NCBI RefSeq assembly: GCF_018403225.1
Contig: NZ_BOSG01000001.1
Span: forward strand, 1,922,001 to 1,986,000
Direction of reading: 5' to 3'
From: Paenibacillus sp. J23TS9
GTDB lineage: Bacteria; Bacillota; Bacilli; Paenibacillales; Paenibacillaceae
Length of the DNA: 64,000 nt
In this document: piece after piece, positions 35,144 through 44,769 of the stretch
How the letters are laid out: every line of letters starts with the position of its first letter
How positions within the stretch are numbered: position 1 is the stretch's first letter
Translations under genes and position numbers: made by a program
Notes under the pieces: model-generated
Databases searched by the model: none
Seen by the model: the letters and a program-made list of their open reading frames with translations, nothing else
Told to the model about the DNA's origin: nothing

Positions 35144-36880
35144 TTGAATTCAAGAACCAGAAAATTTTTATCTTATTATAAACCCTACATGGGTTTGCTT
35201 TTTGCAGACATGGCATGTGCGTTTATCGTCTCTGCCATTACGCTCATTCTCCCATTATGCATCCGTTACATCACCATCAATGTGTTAGAAGGCGATCGGC
35301 CGGATGCTCTGCATCAAATTTATATGATGGGTGCAGTCATGTTGGCGTTAGTCATCATTCATACCGTTTGTGACATGTTTATTGGCTATAAGGGCCATGT
35401 GATGGGCGCCATGATGGAAAGCGACATGAGAAGTGAGCTATTCGATCATTACCAGAAATTGTCATTTTGTTTTTACGATGAACAGAAAACAGGCCAGTTA
35501 ATGACCCGGACCACCAATGATATTCTGTCGCTTACTGAATTATATCACCATGGTCCTGAAGATATAGTCATTTCATTTCTGAAGTTTGCCGGTGCTTTTA
35601 TCATCCTCATCAGCATTGACGTGAGACTTACCTTAATCGTTTTTCTCTTCTTACCTCTGATGGCGGTGCATGCATTTTATTTCAATAAAAAAATGAATGC
35701 TGCATTACGAAGAAGCAAGGACCGGATTGGTGACATCAATGCCCAGGTTGAAGATACCCTATCAGGCATCAGAGTTGTACAGTCTTTTGCGAATGAGCAT
35801 GTTGAAAAAGACAAGTTCGCATACGAGAACGAACGATTTGTGTATAGCCGTAAAGAAGGATATAAAAGTGAAACCCTCTTCGCTGAAGGAATGTCTGCTT
35901 TCACAAATCTGATTACGGTTGCCGTTATCGTCTTCGGCGGAGCTGCCATAGCAAATGCTTCGCTTAAGCTCGCTGATTTGCTTACCTTTTTTCTGTGTAT
36001 AGGTATTCTCATTGAGCCGATTCAGAGATTGGTCAATTTTGCGAGGCTTTATCAAGAAGGAATTACCGGGTTCGATCGGTTTATGGAAATATTGGAGGTT
36101 GAACCTGATATCCAGGATTCTTCAGACGCGCTCGAACTTACCCATGTTCAGGGAAAAGTGGAGTTCAAGGATGTCAGCTTCAAATATAAAGAAGACTATG
36201 ATTTTGTCCTGCGAAATGTATCTCTGGATATTAAAGTCGGAGAATATGTTGCCTTAGTGGGGCCTTCCGGTGCAGGTAAATCAACCCTTTGTTCATTAAT
36301 CCCCCGTTTTTATGAAGTGAATGACGGGGAAATACTTCTTGATGGCATGAACATTCGGGATATCCGTTTAAGCTCTTTAAGGAGACATATTGGCGTCGTC
36401 CAGCAGGATGTATATTTGTTTGCGGGAAACATTATGGATAACATAAGATATGGGAAAATGGATGCAACTACAGAAGAAATTACTGAGGCAGCCAAAAAGG
36501 CCAATGCACATGATTTTATCATGGAGCTACCGGATGGATATGAGACAGATATTGGACAACGCGGCGTGAAACTGTCCGGAGGTCAGAAGCAAAGACTGAG
36601 TATTGCCCGTGTTTTCTTGAAAAATCCTCCTATGATCATTTTTGACGAAGCAACCAGTGCTCTGGATAACGAAAGTGAAAAAGCGGTTCAAGACTCACTG
36701 GAAAAGCTAACCGACAACCGCACGACTTTGGTCATCGCGCATCGCTTGTCAACGGTCAGAAATGCGCAAAAGATTCTCGTATTAACGGATAACGGGATTG
36801 ATGAGCAAGGAACTCATGAAGAATTGCTTGCTTTAGGCGGTACTTATGCGAACCTGTACAACATGCAGTTGAAAATATAA
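35144..36880 (+). CDS. ABC exporter, fused TM and ATPase domains
   Basis: About 578 residues. Six-helix domain, then an ATPase with Walker A 'GPSGAGKST' (about residue 373), 'GVVQQDVYLF', signature 'LSGGQKQRLSIARVFL', Walker B 'MIIFDEATSALD' and the His switch in 'IAHRLSTVR'. The start is taken as TTG at 35144, six bases after GGAGGAG; the ATG at 35129 overlaps that ribosome site. Sequence differs clearly from the 32.2-kb exporter. The upstream leader ORF and switchable hairpin suggest induction by an antibiotic that affects the ribosome (inference). Confidence 0.93.
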   Translation: MNSRTRKFLSYYKPYMGLLFADMACAFIVSAITLILPLCIRYITINVLEGDRPDALHQIYMMGAVMLALVIIHTVCDMFIGYKGHVMGAMMESDMRSELFDHYQKLSFCFYDEQKTGQLMTRTTNDILSLTELYHHGPEDIVISFLKFAGAFIILISIDVRLTLIVFLFLPLMAVHAFYFNKKMNAALRRSKDRIGDINAQVEDTLSGIRVVQSFANEHVEKDKFAYENERFVYSRKEGYKSETLFAEGMSAFTNLITVAVIVFGGAAIANASLKLADLLTFFLCIGILIEPIQRLVNFARLYQEGITGFDRFMEILEVEPDIQDSSDALELTHVQGKVEFKDVSFKYKEDYDFVLRNVSLDIKVGEYVALVGPSGAGKSTLCSLIPRFYEVNDGEILLDGMNIRDIRLSSLRRHIGVVQQDVYLFAGNIMDNIRYGKMDATTEEITEAAKKANAHDFIMELPDGYETDIGQRGVKLSGGQKQRLSIARVFLKNPPMIIFDEATSALDNESEKAVQDSLEKLTDNRTTLVIAHRLSTVRNAQKILVLTDNGIDEQGTHEELLALGGTYANLYNMQLKI

Positions 36881-36893
36881 ATACAGATGGATT

Positions 36894-36928
36894 AAAAGCA
36901 CACTCTGCTTGAGGCAGAATGTGCTTTT
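36894..36928. terminator. Bidirectional terminator between ABC exporter and AraC genes
   Basis: AAAAGCACA.TCTGC / GCAGA.TGTGCTTTT stem with TTGAG loop; T-tracts on both strands between convergent genes. Confidence 0.88.
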
Positions 36929-36935
36929 TATACGT

Positions 36936-37781
36936 CTAATTTTTATGAATCCCGTATAGCCGGCGATAAGCGGTGGGAGTCATCCCTTCATGCTCCATAA
37001 ACCTTTTATTGAAATAACTGACGCTCGGGTATCCTGCCTCCTCCGCGATTTGCCCTACGGTCGTCTCCTTTCGTTCCAGAAGCCACTGCTTAGCCGCCTG
37101 AAGCCGGCAGCGAGTGATAAATTCCATTGGAGTCATCTCCATCACACTGCGAAACAATTTGCAAAAATAATAGCTGCTAACTCCCAGCCTTCCAGACCAG
37201 TCCTCCAGACTGAAGGGCTTCACAGCTTCCTGCTGCATCAATGGAAGGAGCTCTAAAATACGGCTGTTAGAGGTATTGGATTTGCTGCCTGTTAATGCAA
37301 CGGCCTGTTCTACAAATGCACTGATTAATGCATAGGTAAGCGTGGACAAATAGACCGGATGCAGCATCCGATGCTTTTCGGCCTCTTGAAGTAGATCTTC
37401 ATGAGCCTGCTCATACAGGTCTGTCTGACGTATCGTCCACAACGCACTCGTGTGAAACCCTCTCTCCACCAAATAATGCTGCAGTCCATTTCCATAGAAA
37501 TGGAACCACCGGATATCCCACGGATCATCTTCACTGCTGTAATACCTCTGCTGCTGCATGGGAAAATACAGCACCGCTTCGCCTGCGCGCAGCTCATGAA
37601 CGATGTTGTCGATCTCAATATATCCCTTGCCTGCAGCTACATAATGAATGTTGAAGTTATTCATCGCTCCTGCCTTCCGGGATACGCTGTGTTCCGGGTC
37701 ATTCTGATAAATGCCCACAGACTCAGGAAAACAGAAGAAGGGCATTTGTGGTAGTGTCAGCAGATGGATCTGTCTCTTCAT
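36936..37781 (-). CDS. AraC-family regulator with cupin N-terminus
   Basis: About 281 residues. N-terminal cupin-type sensing domain ('NNFNIHYVAAGKGYIEIDNIVHELRAGEAVLYFP') and C-terminal double HTH ('FSLEDWSGRLGVSSYYFCKLF', 'TTVGQIAEEAGYPSVSYFNKRFMEHEGMTPTAYR'). AAAGGAG sits just before two tandem ATGs (37784 and 37781); a longer frame to 37823 lacks a ribosome site. It is divergent from the Gfo/Idh/MocA and aldo-keto reductase pair, which it probably activates in response to a sugar or derivative. Confidence 0.9.
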   Translation of the reverse strand: MKRQIHLLTLPQMPFFCFPESVGIYQNDPEHSVSRKAGAMNNFNIHYVAAGKGYIEIDNIVHELRAGEAVLYFPMQQQRYYSSEDDPWDIRWFHFYGNGLQHYLVERGFHTSALWTIRQTDLYEQAHEDLLQEAEKHRMLHPVYLSTLTYALISAFVEQAVALTGSKSNTSNSRILELLPLMQQEAVKPFSLEDWSGRLGVSSYYFCKLFRSVMEMTPMEFITRCRLQAAKQWLLERKETTVGQIAEEAGYPSVSYFNKRFMEHEGMTPTAYRRLYGIHKN

Positions 37782-37905
37782 CATTTCTCCTTTGAATGAC
37801 AATATTGTTTTATTGGAATGCAAAATAATATCATTTTAATTTTAAATTCAATCTTTTATAATCGCAATATCATCATATAAATCAGCTAAGGAGTTGATGG
37901 AAATA

Positions 37906-38901
37906 ATGAACCGAAAATTGAAATGGGGTATTCTTGGCTGTGCCAGCATCGCAAAAAGAGCAGTCATTCCCGGTGTGCATTTATCCGAACTGAATGAGGT
38001 TGCAGCGATCGCAAGCAGAGATTTAGACAAAGCCAAGCAAACGGCAGAAGAGCTCCACATTCCTAATGCATATGGCAGCTACGAAGCCCTACTGGAAGAC
38101 CCATCCATTGATGTTGTTTATATACCTCTCCCCAATCACCTTCACAAGGAATGGACCATCCGGGCCGCTCAAGCGGGTAAGCATATACTGTGTGAGAAGC
38201 CGCTTGCTTTGACAGAAGCCGAAGCCGTTGAAATGGCCGAAGCCGCTGAGAGAGCCGGTGTCTATTTGTCTGAAGCTTTCATGTATCGTTATCATCCCCG
38301 GTACGATGCAATAAAGGATCTGATAGATTCGGGAGCAATTGGAGAACTACGGGGAATACGCAGCGCTTTTACTTTTAACAGTTCTGGAAATACAGGCAAT
38401 GTCAGGTTCCGGAAGGATTGGGGCGGAGGCTCCATCTATGATGTCGGCTGTTATCCCATCAATGCCGCAAGACTGCTCTTGGGCAAGGAACCGGATGCTG
38501 TTACGGTAAATGCCCTCTTCTCTCCTGACCATGGCGACGTGGATATGATGGCTTCGGGATTGATTGAATTCGGTGATGTGTCCCTCTCCTTTGATTGCGG
38601 TATGTGGGCAGCATCCCGCAATCCGCTTGAGGTTCTTGGAACCGAAGGAATCATTGAGGTTCCTTCTGCATTTGTTACCCCATCCCCGGGCAGTGGTAAT
38701 TTCTTCATATCTACCGGAGGAGAACGCAAAGAAATCCATGTCCAGGATATCAATGCATACACAGAGCAGGCCGATCATCTTGCCCGTGCAATTCATGATC
38801 GAACACCTCTGCGCTTCGATACGCAGGATGCCATACATAACATGAAGGTCATTGATGCGTGTCTTATGTCTGCCCGTGAGCATATCAGGGTTGCTCTATA
38901 A
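37906..38901 (+). CDS. Gfo/Idh/MocA-family oxidoreductase
   Basis: About 331 residues. N-terminal Rossmann fold 'KWGILGCASIAKRAVIPGV', 'VVYIPLPNHLHKEW', and the signature 'HILCEKPLAL' whose Lys is catalytic; the C-terminal domain carries 'SEAFMYRYHPRYDAIKDLI' and 'GGGSIYDVGCYPINAARLL' with the conserved D...H-like region reading 'DVGCYPIN'. This matches sugar/inositol dehydrogenases and trans-dihydrodiol-dehydrogenase-like enzymes. Start is uncertain: ATG 37897 is 3 bases and ATG 37906 is 12 bases from AAGGAG; the latter gives the usual family N-terminus. 26 bp ahead of an aldo-keto reductase gene, so a sugar-derivative pathway is likely. Confidence 0.9.
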   Translation: MNRKLKWGILGCASIAKRAVIPGVHLSELNEVAAIASRDLDKAKQTAEELHIPNAYGSYEALLEDPSIDVVYIPLPNHLHKEWTIRAAQAGKHILCEKPLALTEAEAVEMAEAAERAGVYLSEAFMYRYHPRYDAIKDLIDSGAIGELRGIRSAFTFNSSGNTGNVRFRKDWGGGSIYDVGCYPINAARLLLGKEPDAVTVNALFSPDHGDVDMMASGLIEFGDVSLSFDCGMWAASRNPLEVLGTEGIIEVPSAFVTPSPGSGNFFISTGGERKEIHVQDINAYTEQADHLARAIHDRTPLRFDTQDAIHNMKVIDACLMSAREHIRVAL

Positions 38902-38927
38902 AAACCATCCGACAAGGAGGAGTCACT

Positions 38928-39866
38928 ATGGAATATATTTCTGTTAAAGGTTTACAGAAGCCTATCTCGCGGCTAATGAAGGGTTCAGATTACTTTTTTC
39001 ACGATTCCTATGATAAAGCTGCAGCCAATCTGGATTCTTTTATGGCGATTGGCGGCAACTCGATCGATACAGCCAACATATACTGCGGTGGCCAAAGTGA
39101 GGAAGTAATCGGACGCTATATGCAGGAAAGAGGCAACCGGGATCAGCTTGTTATCCTGACCAAAGGAGCCCATCATGACCAGAACGGTCCGCGTGTGAGC
39201 GAGCAGCATATCCGTGCGGATATTATGAAAAGCTTCGAGCGGCTGCAGACGGATTTTATCGATCTTTACGCGCTGCACCGCGATGACCCTAATGTTCCGG
39301 CGGGTGAGGTTATTGAAGCCCTCAATGAATATGTGAAGGCCGGCACCGTTGGAGCAATCGGTGTGTCCAACTGGACTTGGCAGCGTATACAGGAAGCGAA
39401 TGAATACGCCGCGGCGCATCAACTTGCGGGATTTTCATTCAGCAGTCCTAATCTCAGCCTTGCCAAACCCAATGAACCATTCTGGACCGGATGTGTTTCA
39501 GCAGACGCGGAGACTTGTGCTTGGCATGAGAAGGAACAATTACCTCTATTCTCATGGTCTTCACAAGCCCGGGGATTTTTCACAGGAAGGTTCACGCCCG
39601 ACATTCGTGATAACGCAGACCTGGTCCGTGTCTTCTACAACGATGATAACTGGGAGAGACTGGAGCGTGCCAAGCAATTGGCAGAGACCAAACAGGTCAC
39701 GGCCATTCAAATTGCCCTTGCCTATGTATTGAATCAGCCTTATCCGACCTGCGCTCTGATCGGAGCTCAGTCAGCTGAGGAGCTTCGTTCCTGTGACGAA
39801 GGCTCGCTCATTCATCTCACAAAAGATGAACTCGATTGGCTTGATCTTTCGAAAGATAAACTGTGA
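38928..39866 (+). CDS. Aldo-keto reductase
   Basis: 312 residues, TIM-barrel AKR. Catalytic tetrad visible: Asp and Tyr in 'NSIDTANIYCGGQSEEVIGRYM', Lys in 'VILTKGAHH' and His in 'LYALHRDDPNVP'. 'GAIGVSNWTWQRIQEA' and 'QIALAYVLNQPYPTCALIGAQSAEEL' are standard family segments. The RBS AAGGAGGAG is strong. Second gene of the AraC-adjacent operon, with its terminator right after. Substrate probably a sugar or keto-sugar. Confidence 0.92.
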   Translation: MEYISVKGLQKPISRLMKGSDYFFHDSYDKAAANLDSFMAIGGNSIDTANIYCGGQSEEVIGRYMQERGNRDQLVILTKGAHHDQNGPRVSEQHIRADIMKSFERLQTDFIDLYALHRDDPNVPAGEVIEALNEYVKAGTVGAIGVSNWTWQRIQEANEYAAAHQLAGFSFSSPNLSLAKPNEPFWTGCVSADAETCAWHEKEQLPLFSWSSQARGFFTGRFTPDIRDNADLVRVFYNDDNWERLERAKQLAETKQVTAIQIALAYVLNQPYPTCALIGAQSAEELRSCDEGSLIHLTKDELDWLDLSKDKL

Positions 39867-39873
39867 ACAAAAT

Positions 39874-39904
39874 AAGCACCCTCAATCTGAGATTGAGGGT
39901 GCTT
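39874..39904. terminator. Bidirectional terminator after the aldo-keto reductase
   Basis: AAGCACCCTCAAT / ATTGAGGGTGCTT, 13-bp perfect stem with CTGAG loop, between convergent genes. Confidence 0.9.
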
Positions 39905-39915
39905 TAACGATTGAA

Positions 39916-41325
39916 TTATACCTCAATAATAATGGGTAAAATCATTGGTCTTCTTTTGGTTTTTTTGTAAACAAATTGGCCAATATGATCCTTCAAAGTC
40001 TGCTTGATCAGATTCCACTGTGTTGTTTCGGACTCTGATAAATCCCTCATCGTAGACTTTACAAGGTCCTGTATTTGGCTCATCAATTCTTCAGAATCCT
40101 TCACAAATACAAAACCTCTGGAGATCACCTCCGGTGATGCGACCATATGCTTTTCCATTTTGCTGAGTGTGGTTACAATAATTAACATCCCGTCTGAAGA
40201 CAATTGTCTGCGGTCACGCAGCACAATATTACCTACATCCCCGATCATCAGACCATCTACAAGACTATTGCCTGAAGGAACCTTTGGCCCAAGGGAGGCT
40301 CTTCCCTCTTTGATTTGAACGGTGTCACCATTTTGAATGATAAATACATTCTCGGGCATGATCCCGACTGAATCCGCCAGCATCCGGTGCTGATACAGCA
40401 TTCGGAATTCTCCATGAATTGGAATCAAATATTCCGGTTTCATCAAAGTCAGCATCAGTTTTAATTCCTCCTGGCTGCCATGACCAGAAACATGCATCCC
40501 TGAAGCGTTGCCGGATCCATAGATCACGCGTGCCCCCAGAACATACAAATTATCAATAAGCTGGGCAAGATTTCGCTCATTTCCTGGAATCGCCCCTGCG
40601 GCAATGATGACTGTATCACCAGGCAAGATTTCGATATGGGGATGCCGTGAAGAGGCGAGCCGGGAAAGAGCTGCCATAGGCTCTCCCTGACTCCCTGTAC
40701 ATAAGACGGCAATTTTTTCGGGAGGAAACCGTTCTGTCTCATCTGGACCTATTAGTAAGTCATCTGCAAAATTCAAATAGCCTAGCTCCTTGGCCATCGT
40801 GACGACATTAACCATACTGCGACCAAGAAGAACAAGCTTGCGTTCAGTCTTAATCGATGCGTCAATAATTTGCTGAACGCGGTTGACATTGGACGCAAAC
40901 GTAGAGATAAATACCTGCTGTTTTGCTCTGGCGAAAGCATCAAAGATATGCTCCCCTACCATGTGTTCAGAGGGAGTAAATCCCGGCCTTTCAGCATTGG
41001 TACTCTCAGATAACAGCACTTTAACTCCTTTCATACCGATTTCAGCCATCCGGTGCAAATCAGGAAATGGCCCCTTCACCGGTGACATGTCAAATTTAAA
41101 ATCTCCTGTATGAACCACGTTTCCTTCAGGTGTCTGCATTAATACACCCAGGCAGTCAGGTATGCTATGAATCGTGGTGAAAAAGGATGCTTTGATCGAT
41201 CCCACTTGGACCGTTGATTCCGCATCGATAATATGAAGCTTAGCTTCAACCGCATGCAGCCTCCTTGGATGTTCAAATATTCCTCTGTTTTTATTATTAT
41301 TTAGTTTACCGAGAAACTTATACAA
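39916..41325 (-). pseudogene. RNase J paralogue lacking the N-terminal catalytic motif
   Basis: 469 codons align in character to RNase J1/J2 from about residue 110 onward: 'AKLHIIDAESTVQVGSIKASFF', 'HSIPDCLGVLMQT', 'VHTGDFKFDMSPVKGPFPD', 'LCTGSQGEPMAALSRLA', 'GSGNASGMHVSGHGSQEELKLML', 'PIHGEFRML', and the C-terminal domain to the end. The first part, which holds the metallo-beta-lactamase HxHxDH motif, is absent. The frame begins with an unrelated stretch (MYKFLGKLNNN...) whose TTG has no ribosome site, and the sulfatase gene ends 47 bp upstream. So it is a 5'-deleted, probably inactive copy; a complete RNase J should exist elsewhere. It could still make a truncated protein able to dimerise. 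Confidence 0.85.
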
Positions 41326-41371
41326 TATTGTATTTGTACATCCTAAAAGCCCATGAATATTTTTGAAAATC

Positions 41372-42787
41372 CTATTGTTTGTAATCCTCCCGGTAGGGTA
41401 GCTGCTTTGTATATTTATCCGACAGATTCATCCACTGAATGATATAGTCGTATTCCAGCCTGTAGCGCGCAATGTCTTTTATTGATTGGAACGTTTTGAT
41501 TGATGTTGCTTTACCATCCATAAAACCATTTTTACCGGGTACAAAAAGGACATCATCATTAAAAAATGACCCTGTCGGCAAATAATAACGCATACCAACA
41601 ATATTATGACCCACATTCAATAGATCATGACCAAATGCTGTAAATCCTTCACCCTTGAGATCAATCCCCATAATATTGGCAACTGTCGGGAGAATATCGA
41701 CTTGTCCTCCAGTCCGATTAATTACTTTTCCGCTGAGCTGCTCAGGCAGATGAATAATAACAGGTACATTGAAGGTACTGATCTGTTTATGGTAGGGAAT
41801 CCCAAGTGCCTTATTAATCTCCTTCGGATCATGATACTTTTTATGGAGGCCAAAATGGTCACCATAAACGATAAATACACTCTTATCCCACAGCCCCTCC
41901 TTTTTAAGTCCGTCAATAAAAGTCCCAAGGGCATAGTCTGCATAGTTTATTGCGACAAGATAGTTCTCCAGCCGACTATCACTCAATTTCTGAGGAAGCT
42001 GCAGCTTCCTTCTGTCTTTTGGTATCACAAAAGGAGAATGACTCGAAACGGTGATGAACTGACTATAGAATTTTTTTCGTTGCGTACCCAAAGCCTTTAG
42101 CTTGCTGACACCTACCCGGTACAACTCCTCATCCGAAGCTCCAAATTTATTGAATTTTTCTTGTTGAAAATACGGTCGATCATAATACGTATCAAATCCC
42201 AATGCCGGGTATAATTGATTCCGATTCCAAAAGCTCACATCATTGACGTGAAATGTGCTCGTTGTATAATTTCTGGTTTTCATCAGTCTTGCCATGCTCG
42301 AAAGCTTCCGGTTGCCGAATTTGGTTGACATGGGATTCGACCCGATCGGATAGATGGAGGTATTGCTTATAAACTCTGCATCCGAGGTATTCCCTATGCC
42401 GATTTGCTGAAATATATAAGGAAAATACAAGCTCTCCGTAGCGAGCTTATTCATAACCGGAGTCACTTCTTGACCCTGAATCGATGAATGCAGTACAAAA
42501 TTTTGAATGGATTCAAACTGAACCATAATCAGATTGTAACCTCTCCCCACTCCAAAATAGGTCTTCCTGCCAGCAGCCTGATTTTGTTGATAGGGATAAG
42601 CTTGATTGAGATGATTATGTGTCTTCAAGATGATTTCTTTTTCTTTCAATTTCTTAATGGCAAGCTGTTTTTGAGGAGAATTGTGACTCTGTTCATTATC
42701 GTGACGTTGAAAATAGGCTACTACACATATGGCGGTTATAAGTATGAGAAGAATACCGGCAGTAATTTGAACTTTAATGCTACGCAT
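41372..42787 (-). CDS. LTA-synthase-like sulfatase with a single TM segment
   Basis: About 471 residues from the ATG at 42787 (after AGGAAAGATC); the frame extends to 42874 but without a ribosome site. One N-terminal TM (about 5-25) precedes the extracellular alkaline-phosphatase-fold domain. LtaS-type active-site residues are present: metal Glu92 in 'MVQFESIQNF', catalytic Thr134 in 'NTSDAEF', and 'YGDHFG' with the His/Asp ligands. Canonical LtaS has five TM helices, so this is a reduced form, perhaps a primase/YqgS-like variant or a phosphoglycerol transferase with another acceptor. Divergent from the orphan histidine kinase. Confidence 0.85.
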   Translation of the reverse strand: MRSIKVQITAGILLILITAICVVAYFQRHDNEQSHNSPQKQLAIKKLKEKEIILKTHNHLNQAYPYQQNQAAGRKTYFGVGRGYNLIMVQFESIQNFVLHSSIQGQEVTPVMNKLATESLYFPYIFQQIGIGNTSDAEFISNTSIYPIGSNPMSTKFGNRKLSSMARLMKTRNYTTSTFHVNDVSFWNRNQLYPALGFDTYYDRPYFQQEKFNKFGASDEELYRVGVSKLKALGTQRKKFYSQFITVSSHSPFVIPKDRRKLQLPQKLSDSRLENYLVAINYADYALGTFIDGLKKEGLWDKSVFIVYGDHFGLHKKYHDPKEINKALGIPYHKQISTFNVPVIIHLPEQLSGKVINRTGGQVDILPTVANIMGIDLKGEGFTAFGHDLLNVGHNIVGMRYYLPTGSFFNDDVLFVPGKNGFMDGKATSIKTFQSIKDIARYRLEYDYIIQWMNLSDKYTKQLPYREDYKQ

Positions 42788-43129
42788 GATCTTTCCTATC
42801 GCTCCCCTGATTAGGATTATGAGGGTCATATCCGTCATTATTTCCGTTACAGGATGCCCAAAGATGATTTCCAATAACCCAATTTGAAGGATTCAATCAA
42901 TCAGCGCAGTTCAGAGCCATTACCCTTCTACATCCTTGTGAGACACAATGTAAGTGATAAATTATTAATAATCAGATATAGTGTATTTAAAGCTATGAAT
43001 ACATATTATGACTGGTATTTTTCAACATAACCATTATTGGTATCATGATTTTCGGTTTACACACCTTTCATTCCGTTCAATTTTCTTTGGCAGATAAATA
43101 TATGAGTAGACAACTAAGGAGAACACAGG
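42788..43129. other. Divergent intergenic region, sulfatase / histidine kinase
   Basis: A+T-rich 342 bp holding both 5' ends. The AAGGAG ribosome site of the kinase is at its right edge. I see no clear -35/-10 pair or strong palindrome and no gene. Confidence 0.5.
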
Positions 43130-44686
43130 ATGAAGAAACAAGGCAGGACGGTTTCAATCTCAGTGATATTTATCATTATTTTTATATTTGTAGTTACGAA
43201 TGTAGCCTATTATTTTTTTACACAAAGGGCATTGATTGCTGAAGGTGATAAACGGCTGGATACGACTGCTGAATATGTTAAACAATACCTTGGCCAAGTG
43301 AAGGCTAACCATGAAAATGAGATTCATATCGTCTCGCAGCAAATGAAGACAACCTCTTCTCTCATTGTAAAAGACATTGGACCAAACTACTCTGATTTTG
43401 ATCAGACGAAAATAGGTAATCTGGTCACTGATTTTGGAATAAAGTCATTAGAAATGATACCGAAGAAAGATCGGATGAACGTGAATGCTTTCGAGATCGG
43501 CAACCATGAATATCGTTATCAATATTCCACATCACAAATGGATTATGTTTTAGATTTTACCCAGGTAAACATATCGAAAGATAAATACGCTTACGTCAAT
43601 GAGCATTTGGAAGAGCTGCGGGATAATCATGTTAACCTTTATCAAGGCAAACGAATTACCCTGGAGATATCATTGCTTCAAAAGCCGGAAAAAAACTTCG
43701 TCACCATACAGGACACGGAGGGCTATGGCACTTATCAATATTTGAATGATAACGATATTCCCGCCCTGAATAAGGCTGTAGATAAAGAATATGTTAGTTA
43801 TATTGTTAAAGTAGGAAATATGAAGCTGGAAAAATACTTCATGCCCATTAAAATAGATCAACAAGTGTATATGATGTGCTTGATATCTGATTATCAAATT
43901 ATGAAAAAGGTGCTCATGGATCAGGTTGTTTACTATGTGTATGCGATCGCTATAGGATCAGCAGTATTCTTGGTCTTATGTACACTTATCCTAAAGGTAT
44001 TTAATAAGAATAAAGCGCAGGAAATTGCATTCGTACATGATAGTTATGAAAACAGCATGGAAACAATCAACTTAACGCTGAAGCAGCAAAGGCATGACTA
44101 TAACAACACCATAGCCACGATCCGAGCTTTAGTGACGATGAAGCAATACGAGGGTTTGCATAAATACACTGAGGAATTAATGGATGACACGCTGGAGCTC
44201 AATGAACTTCTCCTTATTAATTGTCCTCCTTTAATGGCACTTTTACACACCAAACACAGATTCGCCCATCAGAAAGGTGTCGATTTTTACTACGAGATTT
44301 TAGATTTTAATTCAATACCGAATTTTAAGTATAAGACCAATGATTTGGTGAGGGTTTTGAGTAATCTCATTGACAACTCGTTTGATGCGGTTTTGAGAGC
44401 GAGCAATTCATCGGATGATTTTGTTCCTCAGATTTCCGTGATTGGTTATCTGGAAGGAGCTTTTTTAATCTTCACCGTGAGAAACAATGGTGACCAAATT
44501 CCGGATCATAAGCTAGAGCTAATCATGAAACCGGGATATACATCCAAAAGCAAAGGCTCTGGATTAGGATTATCCATCGTAAACATGATCCTAGATAAAA
44601 ATAATGGCTATTTGACTTGTGACTCTAGTGAAGAGAGCACGACTTTTAACGCCTATTTTCAGGTTGAGAGACCCAATAATTGTTAA
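43130..44686 (+). CDS. Orphan sensor histidine kinase, Spo0B/CitA-type
   Basis: 518 residues. TM1 about 10-30, an extracytoplasmic domain of about 235 residues, TM2 about 266-290, then a short dimerisation helix with 'LKQQRHDYNNTIATIRALV' (phosphoacceptor His322 in the RHDxxN pattern of Spo0B/DcuS/LytS-like kinases), N box 'VRVLSNLIDNSFDAVLR' and G box 'PGYTSKSKGSGLGLSIVNMIL'. AAGGAG is eight bases ahead of the ATG. No response-regulator gene is adjacent on either side, so its partner is encoded elsewhere or it works as a phosphatase or sensor for another system. The divergent cell-envelope sulfatase may be under its influence. Confidence 0.92.
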   Translation: MKKQGRTVSISVIFIIIFIFVVTNVAYYFFTQRALIAEGDKRLDTTAEYVKQYLGQVKANHENEIHIVSQQMKTTSSLIVKDIGPNYSDFDQTKIGNLVTDFGIKSLEMIPKKDRMNVNAFEIGNHEYRYQYSTSQMDYVLDFTQVNISKDKYAYVNEHLEELRDNHVNLYQGKRITLEISLLQKPEKNFVTIQDTEGYGTYQYLNDNDIPALNKAVDKEYVSYIVKVGNMKLEKYFMPIKIDQQVYMMCLISDYQIMKKVLMDQVVYYVYAIAIGSAVFLVLCTLILKVFNKNKAQEIAFVHDSYENSMETINLTLKQQRHDYNNTIATIRALVTMKQYEGLHKYTEELMDDTLELNELLLINCPPLMALLHTKHRFAHQKGVDFYYEILDFNSIPNFKYKTNDLVRVLSNLIDNSFDAVLRASNSSDDFVPQISVIGYLEGAFLIFTVRNNGDQIPDHKLELIMKPGYTSKSKGSGLGLSIVNMILDKNNGYLTCDSSEESTTFNAYFQVERPNNC

Positions 44687-44700
44687 CTAATTACGAATTC

Positions 44701-44733
44701 AAAAATCCCGCCGGGAGTTCCGGGCGGGATTTT
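44701..44733 (+). terminator. Terminator after the histidine kinase gene
   Basis: AAAATCCCGCC / GGCGGGATTTT, 11-bp G+C-rich stem about 16 bp after the stop, with T-run. Confidence 0.92.
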
Positions 44734-44769
44734 ACTACTTGCAGTATTTAAAATAAATGATTTTATTAA

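Noticed and set aside
38347..38883. 178-codon open frame antisense to the Gfo/Idh/MocA gene
   Set aside because: Shadow of a conserved enzyme gene, no ribosome site, no domain.
39349..39732. 127-codon frame within the aldo-keto reductase gene
   Set aside because: Same-strand alternative frame of an intact enzyme; composition unlike a protein.
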